Positions 26,260 to 37,905 of a DNA stretch of 64,000 nt are shown here, piece after piece. Each line of letters opens with the position of its first letter. Position 1 is the stretch's first letter. The translations under genes were made by a program, and so were the position numbers. The notes beneath the pieces were generated by a model, which saw only the letters and a program-made list of their open reading frames with translations, had not been told where the DNA came from and ran no database searches. This DNA comes from Oryza sativa Japonica Group. Taxonomy: Eukaryota > Streptophyta > Magnoliopsida > Poales > Poaceae. The DNA is taken from the NCBI RefSeq assembly GCF_034140825.1, contig NC_089039.1, forward strand, positions 28,780,501-28,844,500, read 5' to 3'.

Positions 26260-27605
26260 CTCGGCGTTGGATTCGTGCGTGCTTCGGCTCAGGTGTGCGT
26301 GTGTGTGTCGCGGCGGTGGGTGGGAGTGAGAGCGGCGGATTTAATAGAGGAGAGGTGGAAGGGGTGGATGGGATCTAGAGAGAGAGAGAGAGAGAGAGGA
26401 TTCGTCGGGGGTATCGACGTCTCCGCCCGCCGCGCCGAGGCGATTTTTTTTTTCTGTTGCTGTGACTGTGTGGTTATCTGGCCGAGGCCACTTGCGCACT
26501 AGAGTTCGTAGTGACGCGCACTACACTGGCTGGACCTGCCGCCTGCACCAACGATGGATTTGGCTTGTGCCTTTCGGAAGGTGATTTCGGTGCAGTATCT
26601 TTTCTTCGAGAGAGAGTGACTTCTGGAGTGTTCCAGAAACGTTGCTACTTTATTGTACTCGTATTCATCATCGATGACGATCTCTCTTTGGTTTGCTGTT
26701 CTTTTTCTGCCAGGACTAATACGGTGTACTCCTATGTTGTTTGAGCAATGTTGGCAAAGTTTGAAATGAGGTCGATTAATGCTGTTTGATGATTTAATCA
26801 ATGTCGGAAACGTTTGGAATTGGGATTAATTAAGTGATCACTTAATCCTGATTTCCTGTCCATGTGCCTCCAGGTTCGTTCCCCATCAAAGCTCTTAATC
26901 ATAACTTCACGCCCGGTTCGTTCTCCCTTTGGATTTTAATTTTTTAGAGTTGCAGTAAGATGATGCTACATTTTCTATCGAGCATATGGTAAGTTGGTAA
27001 CTGGAAGAGCTTACTCATTTTCAGTTCAGCTTTACCAGGTCGAATGAAATGGTGTATTTTAGTTGAGCATACGGTATAGTGAGTAAGTTGGTAGAGGAGC
27101 TGTACTACTATACTGCCATCATACTCACTATATCAGTATATCGCCACCAACGACAACGAGGACCAGCAGTCAAATGTGTCCTTGTTTACCGATACAGGGA
27201 CACCGGACACCCACCAGTCACCACCCCTGTTCTCAAGAACAGTTGAGCCTAGCTTTCATCACAGATATACAAAACTTAATGCGATGCGAACATTACATAA
27301 TCTTGGGCGGTCAGCACTCGCAGTTAGGGCAGTGAAGAAGAATATTGTGCAACACCGGATAAATAAATACCAGCTCGATGATACAAATAGTTTAAGCATA
27401 ACCATAGAAGTAACACAGCAGTGTTAAAAAAGAGCCAACAAATTCATGGCAGCAACATGTAACACCACACATCAAAAGTTTTCAACCCATCAGGCACGCA
27501 GGAAACGTCCACATTCCACAGACAAGCTAACACTAGCATGCATTGGCCTAATTCAGACTCTTATGAAGAGACTCAGGCTGAAGCATGATAGACTCATGAT
27601 CCTCT
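26260..27605. other. MDH promoter side and Ran 3' flank
   Basis: 26300-26460 is the probable MDH promoter and 5' leader region (minus strand) and includes a pure GA dinucleotide tract of about 36 bp near 26362-26398. Nothing else is recognisable. Sequence up to 27605 adjoining the Ran stop codon is probably Ran 3' UTR. Confidence 0.5.
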
Positions 27606-29489
27606 CTACTCGATCAGATCGTCATCGTCATCTGGGAGAGGTTGTGCTGCTGCAGCCGCAAGCTCAGCCTCATGCCTGCATGAGTATTAAAATTAGTTCC
27701 TGAAATGTTTGCAGAAACTAGGTATTTCATCAACACTATCTGAAAATGAATTGGACAAAGCATAAACACTTACTGTTGCTGCATTGCCAGGTCAATGGGA
27801 ACTTCCGGAGGTTTAAGAGCAACAGCTTCAACGAAATGCAGGTTCGGGTCACTACATACACCAAAAGCATTAACACAGATTAAAATATGTTGCATAATAA
27901 ACACAAACAATGTAAGAAGAAAGCATGAAAAGGAAAACAATAAGGAGGGAATTATTACCCAGCAAGCTTCCTTGCAAGATAAAGGAAGGGCTTCTCAAAG
28001 TTGTAGTTGCTCTTGGCAGAAATTTCATAGTACTGGAGATTCTTCTTCCTGTGGAATGTGACCTGCTTGGCTTTAACCTGCCTGTTCTTCACATCAACCT
28101 TGTTACCACACAGGACAATGGGGATGTTTTCACACACCCTGCAAGAGTTGATACCTAATCATAAGAGTTCTCTTCCATATAATATATTAGGTAAAGTTTA
28201 TCGTGTCTTCAGAAATAAACCTGCACAAGTCCCTATGCCATGTTGGAACATTCTTGTAAGTCAGCCTTGAAGTGACATCAAACATAATTATCGCACATTG
28301 ACCATGGATACTGCACAACAGAAGTTAAGGACAGAACAATCAGGCAAGCACAAGGAGACATCCATATGCATGGAAAAATATTAAGGGAAGCTATGATAAT
28401 TGGCTTAAGCACTTCTCTAGCACTTACTAGTATCCATCCCTAAGTCCACCAAACTTCTCTTGTCCAGCAGTGTCCCAGCAGTAGAAGCGGATCTTACCAC
28501 AGTTGGTGGTAAAATCTAGAGGGTGAACTTCGACACCAATGGTTGCTGAAGTGACAAATTTGCATAACAGTTCAATAACTAATTTAGCAAAGAATACAGG
28601 AACAACAAAAATAAGAGTCATAGTACATACGCTCATATTTCTTTTCAAACTCTCCAGTGAGATGCCTCTTCACAAATGTAGTTTTACCTGCAATCAAACA
28701 TGGCATACCATCAAAATCCATCCAATAACAATGATATAGAAGGCAATAAGTAAACTTTTCTTACGGAAATGAAGCCATTCAGGCATATTGCCGGCCTAAA
28801 CTAATCAGACTGCAACTAATGTTTTGACCAATCTCAACTGATCAAAAAGCGCAATAGTTTACTGATGCGAAGGTATTTATATACTATTTTACTTTTTCCT
28901 CAAATTTATTCAGTCCCAGGCGAATCCTAGAATAACAGCATAGCACGATGGTCCATTCTAAAATAAGATAATAAATACATCTGACTAAATACGACCTGTA
29001 TAGCATCATATTTATGCCGATTTCAATATCCTAAAATAACTCTCAAGATCCTAATCATCAAGATAGGAGTAGCAAAATTTTAGACGTCATATAAAAATAG
29101 AGCAATAACCCATCCCTGGGATAAGCTGAATCATAAAATGGAAACATCCAATACCCAAATCCCAGTCTAATGGCGAAATAAAAAAAAATCCATCGGATTT
29201 CAGCCACCGGTACAAATCTTAGCCCATCAGATCTAGTAGAAACCACACCGAGTAGACGCATCAAACATATCATAACATGCCGTTTCAGAACGGAATAGGA
29301 TCCGAATCGAGATTGGGAACTCACCAGTCCCGCCATCGCCGACGATGACCAGCTTGAAGCTGGGGTAATCCACGGTCCCCTGATTCGGCAGCGCCTGGAA
29401 AAAAAAGCCAAAAAACGTCGCGGATCAAACACAGGAACCCCGAGATCCAAACCCACACGGCGCGGCGAAATCGAGATCGTACTCACCAT
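27606..29489 (-). CDS. RAN: GTP-binding nuclear protein Ran, 221 aa
   Basis: Eight coding exons on the minus strand: 29489-29487, 29394-29325, 28687-28631, 28545-28428, 28310-28221, 28138-27959, 27851-27774 and 27675-27606. They join in frame to 221 residues, the standard plant Ran length. Ran drives nucleocytoplasmic transport and spindle assembly by cycling between GTP and GDP forms. Visible motifs are the P-loop GDGGTGKT, the effector region [23 protein letters not shown] (switch II), NKVD, and ISAKS. The tail is acidic (DDDDDLIE) and there is no C-terminal prenylation Cys. The first coding exon contains only the ATG, with the donor GTGAGT directly after it. The start is fixed because the second exon begins [14 protein letters not shown] without another suitable Met. 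Confidence 0.97.
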
Positions 29490-30278
29490 AGGGGAAAAAG
29501 GCGGCGACGCGAGCGGCGGAGGGGAGGACACCGGGGTGGGGGAGGAATGGGGGCCAACAAAACCCTAGAATTCGAAATGGAATTGGGTATTTTGCGGAGG
29601 CGGAGGGTTTTATAGCTGCGGTGGCATCAATTTTTTTCTCGAAGGTTGCGGGGTTTATTAGCTTTGGATGGACGCAGGAATTGTGGCCGTTGGATCTTGG
29701 TCGGCAGGTGTGGATCGGATCGGTCTAGCTTTCGTCGCACGCGAGATTTTCGGCCGTCGGATTCGGAAGTTGCCGTTGGCTCTGTGGGATATGGGCCTAA
29801 TGGGCCGAGATGCTCTCCACTTGGAAGTTTCGGCCTTTACTGTACAGCCCCAGTTCGGTGTTTGTTGACAGCCCAATGGGTGCTGAAACTGTTGGCCCTT
29901 TTAAAAAGGCCGTTTTATGACAACCTATTTTAACTTTTTTTTCCTCGTCACAGGGCAATTGAGAAGTTGTGCATTCCTCGTTAAGTGAAAAAAAAGAGAG
30001 CCTAAATTGTACATTTCTGTTTCATTGTTGTTTTCCAGGTTGACAGCCAATTTACTTGCCATTTTATGAAGATGTAAATTAACTTTTGAAGTGAACTTAT
30101 GATCAGACCTTCTTACATGCCAGACCGACAGAGCAACTTCACATAAGAACAGCGAACCAGATATGATCAGATCAATACACAAGCAATAACGAATAGATCC
30201 TAGTTCATTTCTACTACTACTACTAAGCTACTGCTAGTAATAATGTTTCAGTGCAAACAGCCAACGCGTGTGGTTGGA
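29490..30278. other. Ran promoter/5' UTR and KCS 3' flank
   Basis: About 29490-29640 is the probable Ran leader and promoter (minus strand). GGGCC/GGCCC motifs near 29790-29890 are of the site II kind found upstream of plant housekeeping genes. The part next to 30278 is likely KCS 3' UTR. No separate gene seen. Confidence 0.45.
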
Positions 30279-31841
30279 TCATATGGCCGACACCTTGGGG
30301 ACGGGCACCGGGAAGCGGTGGATCTCGTCGATCCACGGGTTGGTGAAGTTGTTCTCCTTGGCCGGGTTCACCGACCGGAGCGCCCTCCACACGGCGCTGT
30401 TGCACTTGAAGCCGGAGCCGAAGGCGATCTGCCACGTCCTGTCCCCCTTCTTGATCCGCCCCTTGGCCTCGGCGTAGGCGAGCTCGTACCACAGCGAGCT
30501 GCTCGACGTGTTCCCGAACCTGTGCAGCGTCATCCGCGACGGCTCCATGTGCCAGTCCGACAGCTGCAGGTTCTTCTCCAGCTCGTCCAGCACGGCGCGG
30601 CCGCCGGCGTGGATGCAGAAGTGCTCGAACGCCAGCTTGAAGTCCGGGATGTACGGCTTCACCTTCCGCTTCAGCACCTTGCGGGTGACGAGCGTCGCGA
30701 AGAAGAGGAGCTGCTCCGACATGGGGAGCACCAGCGGGCCCAGCGTGGTGATGTTGGTCTTGAGCGCCTCGCCGGCCACCGCCATCAGGTCCTTGGACAG
30801 CGACACGCCGGTCTTCCCGTCAGCGTCCTCCCGCTGCGTCACGCAGCCGAAGCACCGGTCGTCGGCGCCGCGGTGCGTGCGCACGGTGTGCACCAGCTGG
30901 TACTTGGAGCGCCGCCTCGCGGAGCCGCGGTTGGAGAGGAGGATCGCCGCGCCGCCCATGCGGAAGAGGCAGTTGGACACGAGCATGGAGCGGTCGTTGC
31001 CGAAGTACCAGTTGAGCGTGATGTTCTCCATGCTGATCACCACGGCGTACGTGTTGGGGTACACCTGCAGGAGGTCCTTGGCGAGGTCGATGGAGATGAG
31101 GCCGGCGCTGCACCCCATGCCGCCGAGGTTGTAGCTGACGACGTTGCCCCTCAGCTTGTAGTGGTTCACCACCATGGCGGACAGCGACGGCGTCGGGTTG
31201 AAGAGGCTGCAGTTGACGACCAGGATGCCGATGTCCTTGGGGTTCACGCCGGTCTTGGCGAGCAGCTCGTCGAGCGCGCCGTACATGACCATCTCGGCCT
31301 CCTTCCTCGCGTTGGCCATGGAGGGGTTGGGCGGGATGTTGAGCACCGCCTCGGGGAGGTACGTGTCCTCGCCGAGGCCCGAGCGCTCGATGATCTTGCG
31401 CTGGAACTCGACGTTCTCCGGCGTGAACGTGCCGAGCCGCTCGGTGCAGTTCATGAAGCGCGCGCGGCTGCACTTGCGCTCGTCGTCGGGCTTGTAGCAC
31501 GCGAAGTCGACGAGGTAGACGGGGCGCGGGCGCGTGAGGAAGTAGGCGGTGGAGACGAGCACCAGCAGCGTGGAGCAGAGGAGCACGGAGACGAGGTTGT
31601 ACTGGAGGTTTTGCCACAGGTCGGCGAGGTCGCCCAGCGTGAAGGTGGAGAGGTGCGCCGCCACGAGGCCCGGGAGCGGGGCGAGCAGGAGGTACGCGCC
31701 GTGGGTGATGAGGTAGTGGTACCCCAGCTTCACGTACTTGAGCTTCACCGATTGCTTGAAGTCCGGCAGCCGGCTCGACGACGGCGGTGCAGCGGCTGGC
31801 CTCTGCAGCAGCGGCGCTTGCTGCTGCTGCTGCTCGGCCAT
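30279..31841 (-). CDS. 3-ketoacyl-CoA synthase (FAE1/CUT1 type), 520 aa
   Basis: An intronless 520-residue enzyme of the plant FAE1-type KCS family, which condenses malonyl-CoA with long-chain acyl-CoA in the ER. This is the first step of very-long-chain fatty acid elongation for waxes and sphingolipids. Two N-terminal hydrophobic segments (about residues 45-70 and 85-108) should anchor it. The catalytic triad is complete: Cys244 (GGMGCSAG), His411 ([10 protein letters not shown]) and Asn444 ([10 protein letters not shown]). The [13 protein letters not shown] block near the N-terminus resembles the Arabidopsis KCS4/KCS9 group (from memory). I prefer ATG 31841 (MAEQQQQQ). An in-frame ATG at 31871 would add ten residues with no family resemblance, but both lie downstream of the TATA box at 31959-31965, so the upstream start cannot be excluded. 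Confidence 0.95.
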   Translation of the reverse strand: MAEQQQQQAPLLQRPAAAPPSSSRLPDFKQSVKLKYVKLGYHYLITHGAYLLLAPLPGLVAAHLSTFTLGDLADLWQNLQYNLVSVLLCSTLLVLVSTAYFLTRPRPVYLVDFACYKPDDERKCSRARFMNCTERLGTFTPENVEFQRKIIERSGLGEDTYLPEAVLNIPPNPSMANARKEAEMVMYGALDELLAKTGVNPKDIGILVVNCSLFNPTPSLSAMVVNHYKLRGNVVSYNLGGMGCSAGLISIDLAKDLLQVYPNTYAVVISMENITLNWYFGNDRSMLVSNCLFRMGGAAILLSNRGSARRRSKYQLVHTVRTHRGADDRCFGCVTQREDADGKTGVSLSKDLMAVAGEALKTNITTLGPLVLPMSEQLLFFATLVTRKVLKRKVKPYIPDFKLAFEHFCIHAGGRAVLDELEKNLQLSDWHMEPSRMTLHRFGNTSSSSLWYELAYAEAKGRIKKGDRTWQIAFGSGFKCNSAVWRALRSVNPAKENNFTNPWIDEIHRFPVPVPKVSAI

Positions 31842-31958
31842 GGCATGCAGCAAACAAACCTCACCGAACACAAAGATTGCAAACCACGACTGCGGTCACA
31901 AGCACAAAGAACGTGGGGTTACTTGCACTTGGACGAACTCGTTTGTCCCCTGACTGAG

Positions 31959-31965
31959 TTATATA
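31959..31965 (-). promoter_or_regulatory. TATA box of the KCS gene
   Basis: TATATAA on the minus strand, about 120 bp upstream of ATG 31841, giving a leader of roughly 90 nt. Confidence 0.65.
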
Positions 31966-34582
31966 GACGAGAGGGATAAGAGATGCATGCACCGATCACC
32001 AATATTCCTAATCGGAACAGGAGTCCGATTGCGACCTGTACTACAGCACAAGTACACAAACGCAGACATTACAACATCATCTACGATTCTACGTAACGTA
32101 ACTCACCCGTGTCCGAATCGAGGTACGCACCAGCTGGTCGGTCGATCGAGTCGATCCGTATCGGATAATGCATGCCAGCCACGCGCGCGCGCACCGCGAA
32201 AACGCCGAGCCGGTCGGGCGCCGGCGTAGCAGAAAGGCCCTGTGCGATAAGCAACCGGCCGTGGGGGAACGCCTTGCTCATGCGTTCCGCCTGAACGGCC
32301 TCAGAAACGCAAGGCGCGGACGGGCGGGACGGCGGCTCGTCTCCATCGGCGCGCGGGGGCGGTTGTTGGGCTTTTTGCTTGGGGGGGAGAGATCGAGCGA
32401 CCGCGACGTGGATGGAGGTGGCGGCTGTACGCTCGCTCGCGCGCGTCGCGTGCGTGACGGGGGCTCGGCGATTCGCGCGGCCGGGGAATTCATGGGGGGA
32501 AACGGGCGAGGCACCGGAGGTTTCGGACTTGGGAGCGGTAGCGTGCGTTCCGCGCACGTGGACGGGAAGCTCCTGTAGTGGGCTGCTCGATAGATCGATC
32601 GATCCATTTGTCTGTCCCGGGGTTGGCTATTTCGAGCCCACTTCCGTCCTCGCTTTCAGGGAAATCGTAGGCAACATGGTCACACGGAGTTAGCTCCCAT
32701 CGGTTGGACTAATCAGCAAAAGAAAAAGCCAAAATTTAAATTTTCAAGCTTAATTTTGAGATATTTTTAACATAGTTTCTTTTTTAACATTAGCTTCTAA
32801 GTCACCAAGAACATATTTATAAAAATTTTACGTACAAATTCATTTTTATTTTTTAATAAACCATTTTGTCTTATTAGGAAATAAGCCAAACGACGGAGAC
32901 CTTAGACTTAACAACGTTTTTTTTTGTTTCCAACGTGATATTTCACGCGAGAGGTTGCTATGGGTTCAACGTGGCAGCGGCCACGAGCTGGTGGGACGTT
33001 GTACGCCATGTATGGTTAATGGGTGTAGAGTGTAGACGTGTATGGATGCATGGCATCACCGGTTCGGCGGTACACCACACGGCTCACGGACGCCCTGCAT
33101 CAAACACAAAAGCAAATGGAGCTTTACCCGTATCTAACACACCCAACTCTATGTCCTTGTGGTCTTTTATTAATTACTCGTCAGTTTAGTTCGACGGCAA
33201 GTCTATACGTACAAAAAGTTTTATTAAAAAGCTCTTAGTTTAGTTCAAAAGCAAGCATATACGCTACAAAAGTTTTTCTTGAAAAGCTTTTACAAATGTT
33301 TTACATTATGTTAGTAAATCTAAATTCCCTACAACCTCCACCTAAGTTAGATCAAATGGTTATGAATTTTGTACTAATGCCCCGTTTGATCGATCAAATG
33401 TTGATGGGCGGACTATCTCTTGAATATATGAGCAAGTTAAATATTTTAAGAAATAAAGTGAACAAACAGCTAAAAACAAGTGGTCTAAGTATTACAATAA
33501 TGTAATAGAAAGTTTTTTTTTTTGAGAATACATATTTTAAAAACATTGAACAAATATCCCATTTCAATAATTCATGAATAAGCTAAAAAAATAGGGCACA
33601 CGAGTTTTGTAAGAAACTTTTAATACGTGGAGCAGTGCTCGACTATGAAATGTCAGATTAATTACTAGTTCAAGCACAAAAGCAATGGAACTTTACCCGT
33701 ATCCACAAATTTCTTTGCCTCATCATCAGGTTGTGCGAAAATATATAGATATCGATATCATGTTACTTTCATCTTGCAAGCAAGTTATTGACCTGACGAT
33801 GATGGTCACCTAAAAAAATATTCCCAACAAGTTACCTGCCCTTTTCTGGTGAGTGTGAAACAACATATTCAATCCACCTTCCGGTTCTTCTTTCATGTTT
33901 TCAAGTACTTGAAGGTTACACATTCTGATCGGAAAGGACGCCACAACCCTGACCAAACATGTAAAAACAGAAGATCGGTCAAAAATATAAGCGCAATAAG
34001 ACAACTTGTGTTTACTTGCTTACCTCGTCACCTGCAGTCATGAGCCATGTAATCCTAAAAGCAGGAAACATAGAGGATAAACTCACAAGTCAATCAGGAA
34101 ACATCGAAGATATACTCGGAAATCAGGTACCTGAGCAGTTAACAATTCAACTTCTGATTGGATGGAGCAATAGACAATCATAGCGTACACAAAATAAAAA
34201 CATAGATGTGTGTATATAGGACTTTGTTTCTTCTGACAATGCCGTTTCCTGACCTGAACATCCACATTGAGCTATCGCTGAAAGCTTTCCAGATGACGGT
34301 ATTTCATAAACAACCATACAGCCGCCAAACTTATGTACAATAGCGGCGTGTTTGACCATTGACATATTGAATGCTCCCAGAATGGGAGTGTCGCAGTCAA
34401 TTCTACCACAGCACATGTACTATTGCTACTCTTTCCGTGACATATAACTGGACAATCTTTTTTTTTTAAAAAAAAAGAAAACCTATTTCTGGACCAACCG
34501 TGCATAATTGCACGGCTATATAATTTTCTAGATTCATCAGTACATCAATACGCTAGAAGCTTGAGTGTAAGACACATATCGG
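31966..34582. other. Intergenic DNA with one MITE-like insert
   Basis: 32100-32600 is GC-rich with opposing open frames that resemble no known protein. It is probably upstream sequence of KCS. The MITE-like copy at 32718-32893 is listed separately. At 33183-33290 a block of about 54 bp (AGTTTAGTTC...AAAAGCT) is repeated in tandem with divergence. AAGCAAATGGAGCTTTACCCG near 33111 recurs near 33679. From about 34000 to 34582 the sequence may be 3' UTR of the minus-strand gene that follows. Confidence 0.4.
32718..32893. repeat. MITE-like element, copy 2 of the three-copy family
   Basis: It contains AAAATTTAAATTTTCAAG, AATTTTGAGATATTTTTAAC and TTAGCTTCTAAGTCACC, and ends GGAAATAAGCCAAACGACGG. 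These appear in the same order as 4690-4905. Non-coding. Confidence 0.55.
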
Positions 34583-36995
34583 TCAGTAAGCAAGACCACC
34601 TGAGAGTGCATCTCCATCATCATTGATTAAGCTCTCAGTTAACCAGTACCCATCCCATGAGCCACCAACCCTCTACAACAACAATGGGTTAAAAAACAAA
34701 GTAGCTGGAACAGAGGTGACAGAAGGATGTGTTGATAGGTACCTGAACCATTGTAAACTGAAATATAGCTTCTTCCTCCGGACGTGATCCTCGAACCCAC
34801 ACTCTTTGCTTATATAGGTTCTGTTAGCACGATCAGATTCAAGATCAAGATAATTTGTCTCATTGTACGATAGACAGAAATATTAAGGGGGTTAAGACCA
34901 ACCTCTTCAACCCATAAACTGCTCAATATAGTTCTTTCTTTGTGGGCAAGCAAAACCCTATAAGTTGAATGGTGAAATATCCGCCGGAAACGTTCAAACT
35001 GGAGTAGCACTAGTGGCAATCAGCAAGACAGCTATGAAGCATGAACAACCATATATGTCAGAAGGAAAATACTTCTGGTCTACCTGTCCTAGATCAAATT
35101 GTCGCCCAAAATAAGTTGATCTCTCAAAAGGATCAAAGCCTGCAAACTGATAAGGCCATATAGATTCAGACTTATGAAGTTGTGTCAAACCTTTACCACA
35201 TCTAAGCAAAAATGAGCAATTTGCAAGCAGCTATTAGCCTATTACCCTGTACATGACTTCTATCCCATAATCTTGGCGTGGCTGATCATTGTATTTTAAT
35301 GCCTCAAGTTGGTATTCTACTGCTTCTTCTGCATTAAACTGAAAGATGGAACCATGCAAAATCTATAAGCTCAGGACATCAACATCAGACTATTTCACAG
35401 TTTCCAGTTTGAGCATTACATTCAACCTGGGGCCGAAAGGCTTTTTCTTCCGTGTTTCGAGCCTGAAGCAGAAAAATGAGGAATTATTCAGAGAACAAGA
35501 GTAAGATCCTACCAGCACAGTAAAAACATCAATAGAAGGGTTAACTGATATTCATGTTCAACATATCCAATGTCAGCCTTAAATATCATATACACAACAT
35601 GTGTAACACTGGCTTGCCTTTTGCACATTCACATCTTGGTATGGCATGTCAAACTCCTGTGATAACAAATGCGGTGTTCTATATCATTGCACAGGAACTT
35701 AGCAAAGGCCTCAAGTCCCCAAATTTGAATTATGTAGACCTTGATTAGATACAAAGTGAGCAGCTATTGAAGTTTATACTCTCTAGATATAGAAGATGAC
35801 ACACGTAGCACTTACAAGGAATACAGAAGATAAGGCCCATGCCATCAACAATTATTTTCAGGGAAGTAAATGTAAGGATGAACATAAGCTTTCTGCCTAC
35901 AGATATATCTGATAGGTAAAGCTAGCTTTGCACAATGCACTAAGTATCTACCAACTGTAAATTTCTGCAGACATGCTTCTCTCTGATTCACGCAGTCCTT
36001 AGGTAAAACTGGATGCAACATGCACACATGAGAATACATGAAAACAAACCAACAAAGCTTTTAACAGACTTAACAGTTGAGGCACTGAATAAGTTGCAGT
36101 TCATGTTGTGGATGATTTTTTTTGTTTGAATCATCTAATGGTACATTCATATATGATTGTACTCTAGTTGCATAATTCACTCCATGGTTACATCTACAAA
36201 TTACAGTTTCAGGAAGTTCCCACTTGACAGCGGTTACTTAACCTGCTAGCACAATGGTAGAATATTCTGTTCTATACAAATGCCAAAAAGAAGGGATGGA
36301 TATTCAGGGTAACAGAATCGTCTGAAGAACAAGTTCTCGACGAACATGGCATGAGTTAAATATTTGCGGCTCACACTTATCACCCACAGCAAATGTCTGT
36401 CATTCCTTCCTTTCCACTTATAACTTAAATCTACAAAATGATCCGTAAATTGCCCTCATCGTAAATGATAAGCAGATAGCCGCGTCAATTCAACGCATTT
36501 GTACCTTCCATTGCTTCCACCCGCTTTGTTCCATTCTTAAGGCACAGTCGCACAGATACTAAAGTACTGGAAGAGTGAGCAACTGGGCAAAGGAATTCTC
36601 CAAATGTGTGTGAGACCATACCGCATCCGGAATTCCGGATAGTCCATTTGAACTGCCTGCCTGACTACGCTACCCATTTTTTCCCCAATATAGTCGCAAG
36701 TTGGTTCGATTGTCCACATGAATAAACGTCGCAACTTGCAACGTACAAGCAAACTAGGAAGGAAAAAACATGAAAGCACAAGATGGAAAGGGGATACCGA
36801 CCAGTCGGAGGAGAGGAAATCGGGCACGTCCGAGGCGGAGGCGGAGACTCGGAACCGGGAAGCCGCCGCCGCCGCCGGCGGCATCAGGGCCAGGAGCGTC
36901 GATCTGAGACCTCCGCCGCCGCAGCGGCAGATTGGGGCTGGCAGTAGAGCGACGGGTTTCGCGGCCGTGGGAGCGGACGACGCCATGGCTGCCAT
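34583..36995 (-). CDS. Conserved plant protein of unknown function, probably plastid-targeted, 214 aa
   Basis: I reconstruct seven exons on the minus strand: 36995-36802, 35462-35420, 35338-35246, 35146-35084, 34998-34903, 34808-34743 and 34672-34583. All have GT/AG borders and join in frame to 214 residues. The first 55 or so residues are Ala/Ser/Pro/Arg-rich with few acidic residues, a typical chloroplast transit peptide. The mature part has DWLETRKKKPFGPRLNF, a YRFAGFDPFERSTYFG block, a basic FERFRRIFHHSTYRVLLAHKER block, VWVRGSRPEEEAIFQFTMVQ, and the ending SGGLAY. I do not recognise a named domain. No membrane segment is evident. Exon 1 could instead end at 36798 and be followed by a cassette near 36608-36730 that also stays open, giving a longer isoform. 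The DWLETRK join is preferred on protein grounds. Confidence 0.75.
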
Positions 36996-37905
36996 TACTC
37001 CGATTTCCGTCTCTTTCCGCTGCTTCGTTTCTGTCTCCGGTTTATTCAGGCCCGGAAAATTTCACGCCGCTGAACTGAACTGACGCGTAGAAAATCCTGA
37101 ATTTTCCTCTCGCGTCCAAAAAAGAGAGTTAACTTTCCTTGAGCCAAAGTTTTATTTCGGATTATTTTTTTAATCATTTTACTTTGTACTAGATAGCTTT
37201 TTTATTTGTTACACAACGGATCATCTCAAACCACATCTTTACCACTTATGTCGGCGAACTTTCATATGTATATGCATGTCATATATTTATGAAAGGAGAC
37301 GCTAAATATATCTAGCGAATATAGTTAAAGTGGTCCATTACATAACAAATGCTTCCCCTGTTTCTAAATATTTGACGCCGTTGATTTTTTTAAATATGTT
37401 TGACCGTTTGTCTTATTCAAAAAATTAAGTAATTATTAATATTTATTCTATCATTTGATTTATTGTTAAATATTTGATTCATTGTTAAATATACTTATAT
37501 GTATAATATAGTTTTACATATTTTGCAAAAGTTTATAATAAGACGAACGGTCAAACATATGCTAAAATTTAATCGTGTCAAATATTTAGAAACGGATGGA
37601 GTATAAAATTATGTGGTCCAAAGTAAAAATATTTGGTATAAGATTGTCCAAACTGAAACTTTATCAATAAAAATGTCCAAAGTGCAATTCACTAAAAAAA
37701 TTCTACCTGGGCCTTAATCTCCAGCCCAATTGAGGCCCATTTACGTACTAGGACGGTTAATTTCGTTGCTCTCCTCACTTCCCAACCGCGTCGAGGCGAG
37801 GCGAGCTCTATCCATTCGCGCTCCCGGATCAGGTGGCCACCGAGGCGCCAAACCTCTCCTAAACCCCCGCGTCTCTCACCGCCATGCTCGTGGCCGCCTC
37901 CCGCG
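36996..37905. other. Divergent promoter region between the unknown plastid gene and the PPR gene
   Basis: The two genes diverge from here and both products probably enter plastids. The interval holds one Stowaway MITE (37353-37601). TGGGCC/GGCCCA-type motifs lie near 37710-37738, close to the PPR gene, and no clear TATA box is visible, which fits housekeeping-type promoters. Confidence 0.5.
37353..37601. mobile_element. Stowaway-type MITE (about 249 bp)
   Basis: The left end TTCCCCTGTTTCTAAATA is degenerate. The right end AACGGATGGAG is followed by TA. The interior (TTTGACGCCGTTGA, AGACGAACGGTCAAACAT) matches 8395-8612 and 18139-18373. It contains a small internal duplication of the CATTTGATT...GTTAAATAT block. 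Confidence 0.75.

Noticed and set aside
30243-31979. 578-codon open frame on the plus strand
   Set aside because: It lies opposite the KCS gene, is composed of Arg/Val/Ala/His-rich low-complexity sequence, and exists because of the GC-rich third positions of the real gene.
32081-32578. Overlapping open frames of 158 and 136 codons upstream of KCS
   Set aside because: GC-rich, low-complexity and unlike any family. They are more likely chance frames in upstream DNA.
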